From Chroococcidiopsidaceae cyanobacterium CP_BM_RX_35 (GTDB taxonomy: Bacteria > Cyanobacteriota > Cyanobacteriia > Cyanobacteriales > Chroococcidiopsidaceae), in the NCBI GenBank assembly GCA_019242465.1, contig JAFAVL010000633.1:1-17330 (forward strand): DNA of 17,330 bases, read 5' to 3'. The notes beneath the pieces were generated by a model. The model searched no databases. It had not been told where the DNA came from and was given only the letters and a program-made list of their open reading frames with translations. This document shows positions 1 through 4,339 of this stretch, piece by piece. Position numbers and translations under genes: made by a program. The first letter of the stretch is position 1. Each line of letters begins with the position of its first letter.

Positions 1-1
1 A

Positions 2-238
2 GAGCTGAAGCGGGAGTTCGAGCTAACGTACTTGTTTATTACTCACGACTTATGGGTAGCAAGATTTTTTTGTGATCGCATTGCTGTCATGAATGCTGGT
101 CGCATTGTAGAAATTGGTCCTACCCAGGAGATTTTCACCAATCCCCAACATCCGTATACCAAAACTCTGCTGCAAGCCGCTCCTCTTTTAAGGAAAGCAG
201 GGGGCACAGGGGAGGCTGGGGAGGCTGGGGGAGAATAA
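2..238 (+). CDS. ABC transporter ATP-binding protein, oligopeptide/dipeptide type (3' end only)
   Basis: The reading frame is open from the left edge, so only the last 78 residues are seen. The switch-histidine segment FITHDL is present, but the Walker A, Walker B and signature motifs lie outside the window. The end carries the EIFTNPQHPYTKTLL motif typical of the C-terminal extension of OppD/OppF/DppF ATPases, which drive uptake of peptides or related solutes through an inner-membrane permease. The last residues (GGTGEAGEAGGE) are encoded by a G-rich tandem 9-base repeat and look like a recent low-complexity extension of the C-terminus. The next gene starts 5 bases downstream, suggesting cotranscription. 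The family call is firm; the substrate cannot be told. Confidence 0.88.
   Translation, partial: ELKREFELTYLFITHDLWVARFFCDRIAVMNAGRIVEIGPTQEIFTNPQHPYTKTLLQAAPLLRKAGGTGEAGEAGGE
197..232 (+). repeat. G-rich tandem repeat forming a gene 3' end
   Basis: Two direct copies of the 9-base unit GGGGAGGCT (209-217, 218-226), flanked by further G-runs, lie inside the last codons of the ABC ATPase. Because the unit is 9 bases it keeps the frame and adds Glu-Ala-Gly repeats. Its last part (GGGGGAG at 227-233) sits about 10 bases before the next start codon and may serve as that gene's ribosome binding site (inference). Confidence 0.6.
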
Positions 239-243
239 TTATT

Positions 244-747
244 ATGATGATTCGTGATGCCATTGCAAATGACCTGCCGACCATTGTTGCTATCTACAAT
301 GCAGCCGTTCCTAGTCGCATAGCAACAGCTGACTTGGAGCCAATATCTGTTGACAGTCGTCGTTTCTGGTTTTACGAACATACACCCGACTATCGCCCAA
401 TCTGGGTGATGGAAGTAGACGGAGCTCTAGTTGGATGGCTCAGTTTTCAATCATTTTTTGGGCGACCTGCCTACCAGAGAACCGCCGAAATTAGTATCTA
501 CGTTGCTCCTGCCTATCACCGTTGTGGCGTGGGAAGACAACTTTTATCACAAGCAATTTGCCAAAGTCCAAGTTTGGGGATTAAAACATTAGTCGGCTTT
601 ATTTTCGCCCACAACAAGCCCAGCTTGAAGTTGTTTGAAACATTTGGCTTTCAACGCTGGGGATACTTGCCTACAGTGGCAGAACTAGACACGGTTGAGC
701 GCGACTTAGTGATTATGGGTTACAAAATTGCGCAACAAGAGTATTGA
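244..747 (+). CDS. GNAT N-acetyltransferase, phosphinothricin-acetyltransferase-like
   Basis: This 167-residue protein is a complete GNAT-fold acetyltransferase that moves an acetyl group from acetyl-CoA to an amine. The acetyl-CoA loop is HRCGVG (residues 92-97), preceded by the beta strand AEISIYV (81-87). The later block FIFAHNKPSLKLFETFGF and the end VAELDTVERDLVIMG match the PAT/Bar-like subgroup. Members of that subgroup acetylate phosphinothricin, methionine sulfoximine or similar amino acids, and the natural substrate is often unknown. Two ATGs (244 and 247) are adjacent; MIRDA at the second is the more typical N-terminus. It follows the ABC ATPase by 5 bases and may share its transcript. 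Resistance activity should not be assumed from sequence alone. Confidence 0.88.
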   Translation: MMIRDAIANDLPTIVAIYNAAVPSRIATADLEPISVDSRRFWFYEHTPDYRPIWVMEVDGALVGWLSFQSFFGRPAYQRTAEISIYVAPAYHRCGVGRQLLSQAICQSPSLGIKTLVGFIFAHNKPSLKLFETFGFQRWGYLPTVAELDTVERDLVIMGYKIAQQEY

Positions 748-864
748 ACAAGAGGCAGGGGGGCAGTTCGAGTTGGGGGAAAGAACATTCCATGTAAATA
801 TATCTGGCATGATGTTTGCACATGAGTATTCTGACTAAATGGAACAGCACAAGCGAAAAACGGA

Positions 865-888
865 ATAAGTATCCCTAGCAATACTTAT
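865..888. promoter_or_regulatory. 8-base inverted repeat upstream of the duplicated-domain gene
   Basis: ATAAGTAT (865-872) and ATACTTAT (881-888) are perfect inverted repeats separated by 8 bases. They end 22 bases before the ATG at 911. The position fits either an operator or a hairpin in the leader; the sequence does not decide. The rest of the 163-base gap (748-910) holds only a short G-rich tract near 754-780. Confidence 0.4.
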
Positions 889-910
889 CGAATTCAGTTC
901 AAGCAGTTTT

Positions 911-1933
911 ATGAATAACTCGGATTTCCGCATTCCTAAAGATATTGCTCCAGATGTTTTTGCTCTTGCTTCTCGCTTGCATAACCAAAATCAGGGCTAT
1001 TCTTTAGCAGAGCTGATGCAGGCAGGGGCAGAAGCACACATTCCACCAGAATTGATTCGACAGGCGTTGCAGCAAATCCAGCAGGCACAAATCCAAGCCC
1101 GCGAACGGCAACAAAGGCTGAAGCTAGTCCTGACTAGCGGTCTTGCCGGGGCAGCACTTGCTCTTGGCAGTTTTTGGGCTTACAACAAGCTGACTAGCAG
1201 CACTGCAAATATTAAACAACCTATAGACTTGAACAATGCCGATAGAAATCTCCCTATCCTGGCAAATGAGCGACCTTTGGCTCCGCCAGGTGGTATGAGG
1301 CAACCATACACTGACGCCACTAGCTTTAGTGGCGAAGTAGAAACTTACTTACTCAATCCAGAGGGACTTGTCGATGGTCTCCTCCTCAGCAACGGTCTCC
1401 AGGTAAAGTTTCCTCCCCACTTAACCCATACCCTCGTGACGACAGTCCAGCCGGGTAACAGCGTTACGGTAGTTGGTGACCCCGGTACCCCTAGCAACCT
1501 TGGTCAAGAAATTCACGCCTTCAGTATCACTAATACCTCAACTCAAGGGTTTGCCGGAGCTGTCTCCGGCAACTCAAGAGCGCAAGCTCAACGCACTGTT
1601 GTAGACCAACCCCCCGCTTATCCACCTCCCCTGCCTCCCAGTAACTACAGCAACTTATCCGTAGCAGGAACGGTCCAGCACTGGATAGTTGGTCACCGGG
1701 GTGAAATTAGAGGCGTTATTTTGTCATCTAAAGCTCAAGTGAGATTTCCCCCACATGTTGGTGACCAGTTGTTTAACATTGCCAAAGCGGGAGATTCGAT
1801 CCAAGCACAGGGCTTTGGTACTAATACTAGCTATGGGCCAGTTTTGGAAGCTACGTCCATAACAGTGAATGGTCAACCTGTAAACTATGTTCCTGAAGGT
1901 CCTAAGTTTGGGAAGAGGCAAAAAGAACCGTAA
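911..1933 (+). CDS. Membrane-anchored protein with two copies of a small beta-rich domain
   Basis: I do not recognise a named family for this 340-residue protein. Residues 1-70 are charged and helical, with a block like SLAELMQAGAEAHIPPELIRQA, and end in a Q/R-rich helix. Residues about 72-92 form one transmembrane segment. Two related domains follow (about 139-209 and 250-320). Each begins with G-x-V, carries a block of the type GEIxGVILSSxxQVRFPPH and then PG(N/D)S(V/I), and ends in a SIT strand, a pattern resembling small OB-like barrels. A Pro-rich linker joins them. The linker also contains the peptide FAGAVSGNSRAQAQ (214-227), encoded by a dispersed palindromic repeat shared with the methyltransferase gene near the right edge. 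The ATG at 911 has no clear ribosome binding site. A strong hairpin lies about 40 bases after the stop. Confidence 0.75.
   Translation: MNNSDFRIPKDIAPDVFALASRLHNQNQGYSLAELMQAGAEAHIPPELIRQALQQIQQAQIQARERQQRLKLVLTSGLAGAALALGSFWAYNKLTSSTANIKQPIDLNNADRNLPILANERPLAPPGGMRQPYTDATSFSGEVETYLLNPEGLVDGLLLSNGLQVKFPPHLTHTLVTTVQPGNSVTVVGDPGTPSNLGQEIHAFSITNTSTQGFAGAVSGNSRAQAQRTVVDQPPAYPPPLPPSNYSNLSVAGTVQHWIVGHRGEIRGVILSSKAQVRFPPHVGDQLFNIAKAGDSIQAQGFGTNTSYGPVLEATSITVNGQPVNYVPEGPKFGKRQKEP
1541..1591 (+). repeat. Dispersed two-hairpin palindromic repeat, copy 1 (in frame)
   Basis: This 51-base segment matches 16887-16937 on the minus strand at 42 of 51 positions. It holds a perfect 7-base stem, GCCGGAG (1553-1559) with CTCCGGC (1564-1570) around a 4-base loop, then a second small hairpin, GAGC-GCAA-GCTC (1578-1589), with a GNRA-type loop. 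The segment is exactly 17 codons and is read as TQGFAGAVSGNSRAQAQ. The 9-mer CAACTCAAG occurs on both sides of the first hairpin (1539-1547 and 1570-1578). It lies in the linker between two domains, where an insertion would be tolerated. Confidence 0.75.
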
Positions 1934-1973
1934 TGATAGCTTGTGGGCGGATGCATTGCTGCATGTCAAAAAA

Positions 1974-2001
1974 GCTCTCTTGTTTTCTAATCCAAGAGAG
2001 C
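1974..2001 (+). terminator. Hairpin, possible terminator of the duplicated-domain gene
   Basis: A perfect 9-base stem, GCTCTCTTG (1974-1982) with CAAGAGAGC (1993-2001), encloses a 10-base loop and starts 41 bases after the stop codon at 1933. It is preceded by an A-run and followed by GCGTTTCG rather than a clean T-run, so intrinsic termination on the plus strand is plausible but not certain. Confidence 0.45.
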
Positions 2002-2030
2002 GCGTTTCGTTCTGTGGTTAAGTGTGCGAG

Positions 2031-2050
2031 AAGCAAACTAAAGTTTGCTT
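2031..2050. repeat. Perfect 9-base inverted repeat in an intergenic region
   Basis: AAGCAAACT (2031-2039) and AGTTTGCTT (2042-2050) are perfect inverted copies with two bases between them. With so short a loop, a protein binding site fits better than an RNA hairpin. It could also be part of a small mobile repeat. No gene starts close by except the decayed Uma2 remnant at 2104. Confidence 0.4.
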
Positions 2051-2103
2051 AATATAAGCATACTAATTAAACGCAAAGGCTTTGTGACATTTCGTTAACG
2101 ACC

Positions 2104-2313
2104 ATGCGATCGCCATATGAGCAGATATTCCAATTGAGTCTAGGTAGCGTTGACAGGAATGTTCTGTCTGCAAAACTAGAGGTACCGGAGTTGTGGCGCT
2201 ACGTGCAGAAGGAGATCTTCTACAGGTTTCTAGAGCAGTGCAAAATTCAGGGAGAAGCTCGGACTAACTGAGAGTTCCGCATCTGGGCGCAGGAGAAGAT
2301 TTTGAGTTGTTAG
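2104..2313 (+). pseudogene. Decayed Uma2 (DUF820) family gene remnant
   Basis: In the frame of the ATG at 2104 the translation contains VPELWRY, a hallmark of the C-terminal half of Uma2 proteins. It continues YRFLEQCKIQGEARTN, then an in-frame TGA at 2269-2271, then EFRIWAQEKIL to a second stop at 2311-2313. FLEQ...EART...EFRxW matches the usual Uma2 end; compare EFLQQRQ...IRFVRAWLRQW in the intact copy at 14388-15080. The 20 to 40 residues normally found between WRY and the FLEQ helix are missing, as is the whole catalytic N-terminal half. Truncation, internal deletion and a stop together indicate a dead gene. The rest of the 500-base gap (1934-2433) holds the hairpins listed separately and no other coding signal. 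Confidence 0.68.
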
Positions 2314-2358
2314 GATCAAGTCAACGGTACACCACCTTTTCAAGGCAGTGGCTGCGTT

Positions 2359-2376
2359 GACCGCATAAACGCGGTC
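2359..2376. repeat. Short hairpin GACCGC / GCGGTC
   Basis: GACCGC (2359-2364) and GCGGTC (2371-2376) form a perfect 6-base stem around ATAAAC, about 58 bases before the cysteine desulfurase start. There is no T-run after it. It may be a small dispersed palindrome of the kind common in cyanobacteria; its role is unknown. Confidence 0.35.
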
Positions 2377-2433
2377 GCTATATCCTGAAAAGAGAAATAG
2401 CCCTGCGCCTGGAGTGTTAAAGCTTGCCCACTT

Positions 2434-3606
2434 ATGCAGATTTACTTAGATTACAGTGCCACAACACCGCCGCGCCCAGAGGCGATCGCAGCGATGCAAG
2501 CAGTCTTGACTCAACAGTGGGGCAATCCTTCTAGCTTGCATGAGTGGGGACAACGAGCAGCAATAGTGGTGGAACGAGCCAGAATGCAGGTGGCTAGCTT
2601 GCTGAATGCTTCGGAACCTGAGTCCATCATTTTCACATCTGGCGGCACAGAGGCGGACAACTTAGCAATTATGGGTGTTGCTCGTCAATACACGACACCG
2701 CAACATTTAATCGTTTCAAGTGTAGAGCACGCAGCTATTGCTGAACCAGCTCGGTTGCTAGAACAGTGGGGTTGGGAGGTAACGCAGTTGCCTGTAGATG
2801 CGAAGGGGCGGGTTAATCCTCTCGACCTCAAATTGGCTTTGCAACCCAACACAGTTTTGGTTTCAGTAATTTACGGTCAAAGTGAAGTCGGTACAGTCCA
2901 ACCAATTGAAGCACTAGGACGCATTGCCCGCGCCCGTGGAATCTTATTTCACACAGACGCGGTCCAAGTTGCAGGGCGATTACCTCTAGATCTGCAACAG
3001 TTGCCAGTGGATTTGCTTTCCCTTTCTAGCCACAAGATTTATGGTCCTCAGGGGGCTGGAGCACTTTATATCCGTTCTGGGGTGGAATTAGTTCCCTTGT
3101 TATGCGGTGGAGGACAAGAATCGCGGCTGCGCTCTGGGACACAAGCTGTACCTGCAATTGCTGGCTTCGGCGTAGCAGCTGAACTAGCAGCGTTGGAAGT
3201 CTCTACTCAAATGCCTCACTTAATTCAGTTAAGAGAGCAGTTGTTTACTCAACTAGCTGATACACCTAACCTCGTTCCCACTGGCGATCGCCGCTCTCGC
3301 TTACCTCATCACACAAGTTTCTGTCTACAAAATGTGGGCACTGAGATTAGTGGTAAAACTATGGTGCGGCAATTGAACCTAGCAGGAATTGCGATCAGTG
3401 CTGGCTCTGCCTGCCATAGTGGCAAGATAACCCCTAGCCCTGTCCTGTTAGCAATGGGCTACCCTACTCAAGTGGCTACGGGCGCCATCCGCCTCACAAT
3501 CGGGCGCGACACAACAGCAGCAGATATAGACTGGGTGGCAATGGTGCTGAAGCAGGTTCTAGAACGGCTCCCTACTCCCACTCTCCCACTCCCTACTCCC
3601 TCCTAA
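2434..3606 (+). CDS. Cysteine desulfurase, NifS/IscS type (aminotransferase class V)
   Basis: This PLP enzyme removes sulfur from L-cysteine, giving alanine and an enzyme-bound persulfide used for Fe-S clusters and other thio-cofactors. The N-terminus YLDYSATTPP is typical. The PLP lysine is K201 in SSHKIYGPQGAGALY, and H99 in SVEHAAI is the conserved histidine that stacks on PLP. The persulfide cysteine is C327 in GSACHSG. The length of 390 fits NifS/IscS rather than the longer SufS. No nif or isc scaffold genes are nearby, so nifS and iscS cannot be told apart and no symbol is given. The last 12 residues (LPTPTLPLPTPS) come from a C-rich repeat. The stop lies one base before the DUF1995 gene, implying a single transcript. 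Confidence 0.93.
   Translation: MQIYLDYSATTPPRPEAIAAMQAVLTQQWGNPSSLHEWGQRAAIVVERARMQVASLLNASEPESIIFTSGGTEADNLAIMGVARQYTTPQHLIVSSVEHAAIAEPARLLEQWGWEVTQLPVDAKGRVNPLDLKLALQPNTVLVSVIYGQSEVGTVQPIEALGRIARARGILFHTDAVQVAGRLPLDLQQLPVDLLSLSSHKIYGPQGAGALYIRSGVELVPLLCGGGQESRLRSGTQAVPAIAGFGVAAELAALEVSTQMPHLIQLREQLFTQLADTPNLVPTGDRRSRLPHHTSFCLQNVGTEISGKTMVRQLNLAGIAISAGSACHSGKITPSPVLLAMGYPTQVATGAIRLTIGRDTTAADIDWVAMVLKQVLERLPTPTLPLPTPS
3569..3605 (+). repeat. C-rich CTCCCACTCCC-type repeat forming a gene 3' end
   Basis: A run of CCCTACTCCC / CTCTCCCACTCCC units encodes the Leu-Pro-Thr tail of the cysteine desulfurase and touches its stop codon. A related tract on the opposite strand occurs at 4427-4446, inside the 3' part of the metalloprotease gene. 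Such tracts near gene ends are common in filamentous and colonial cyanobacteria (general knowledge). Confidence 0.55.
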
Positions 3607-3607
3607 C

Positions 3608-4330
3608 ATGCCAGAACTTCCTAAGACACTAGAAAACGCGATCGCCCAGTCAGTTGCAGCAACCCAAGCAGCGATCGCAGATGGTTATACCCGATTGCAA
3701 GTTGAGTTGTTATTTCCAGAACTCAAACCCCTGCCAGTAGCACAGCAATTCCTCCCAGTCTTTGAGGAGCTTGGTGCCCAATTTAAGGTTTTCTTTCCCG
3801 ATGCTGGTGCCGCCGCTCTAGCCCGTCGTGACTGGGGAGAAGTTCCGTTTAAGATTCTTGATATTGGCGCAGGAAAAACATCCGTACAGCAGCAAATTCA
3901 GCCAGAGGACACAGCTTTTTTATTTGTTGCCCCAACATCTGTGGAGGTTGCTCAAGTCGAAAAGCTGTGCGAAGAGATTGACGATCGCCCCTTTGTCATG
4001 CTTAACCCCCGCTTGGAAGATGCGGCAATCGTTGGTATTGGCTACGCGGGACGACAATTGCGCTATCGCTTCCTTAATACGCTTGAATCCTGCTACCACC
4101 TGAGACCCTTAGATGGAGCCGCCCTATTTCGCTGCTACCCTGCTCTTTGGCAGGTTTGGCTAGAAACTGGCGATGATTACCAGATGATTGCTGAACTGCC
4201 TCAAAAACCAACAGGCGAAGAACTTGACCGCCTCCTGGCAGGGACAACTCTACCAGATGGTTCTCCAGCACCTAAAAAGGCAGGGGTAATGACTAGTTTG
4301 CAGCGGTTTTTGCGGGCTCTGAGTCGGTAG
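3608..4330 (+). CDS. DUF1995 family protein
   Basis: This 240-residue protein matches the DUF1995 family found in cyanobacteria and in plastid-targeted plant proteins, one of which (LPA3) has been linked to photosystem II assembly. Recognisable blocks are the N-terminal PKTLENAIAQSVAATQAAIADG, the strand LQVELLFPELK, the segment AFLFVAPTSVEVAQVEKL, VMLNPRLED and the C-terminal YHLRPLDGAALFRCYPxxWQVW. No signal peptide or membrane segment is seen, so it is probably soluble. It starts one base after the cysteine desulfurase stop without a Shine-Dalgarno sequence, so translation is probably coupled. Its biochemical role is unknown. Its stop lies 9 bases from the stop of the opposing metalloprotease gene. 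Confidence 0.85.
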   Translation: MPELPKTLENAIAQSVAATQAAIADGYTRLQVELLFPELKPLPVAQQFLPVFEELGAQFKVFFPDAGAAALARRDWGEVPFKILDIGAGKTSVQQQIQPEDTAFLFVAPTSVEVAQVEKLCEEIDDRPFVMLNPRLEDAAIVGIGYAGRQLRYRFLNTLESCYHLRPLDGAALFRCYPALWQVWLETGDDYQMIAELPQKPTGEELDRLLAGTTLPDGSPAPKKAGVMTSLQRFLRALSR

Positions 4331-4339
4331 AAGCAATTG

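Noticed and set aside
43..381. Minus-strand frame across the ABC ATPase and GNAT genes
   Set aside because: It lies opposite two genes with clear family motifs and has no recognisable protein features.
244..747. Calling the GNAT gene a herbicide-resistance bar/pat gene
   Set aside because: Similarity is to the broad PAT-like subgroup. Substrate specificity cannot be read from the sequence, and many such genes are ordinary chromosomal acetyltransferases.
2316..2360. Frame reading SQRYTTFSRQWLR as another piece of Uma2
   Set aside because: It is in a different frame from the remnant at 2104-2313 and lies after that remnant's C-terminal helix; the resemblance is too short to count.
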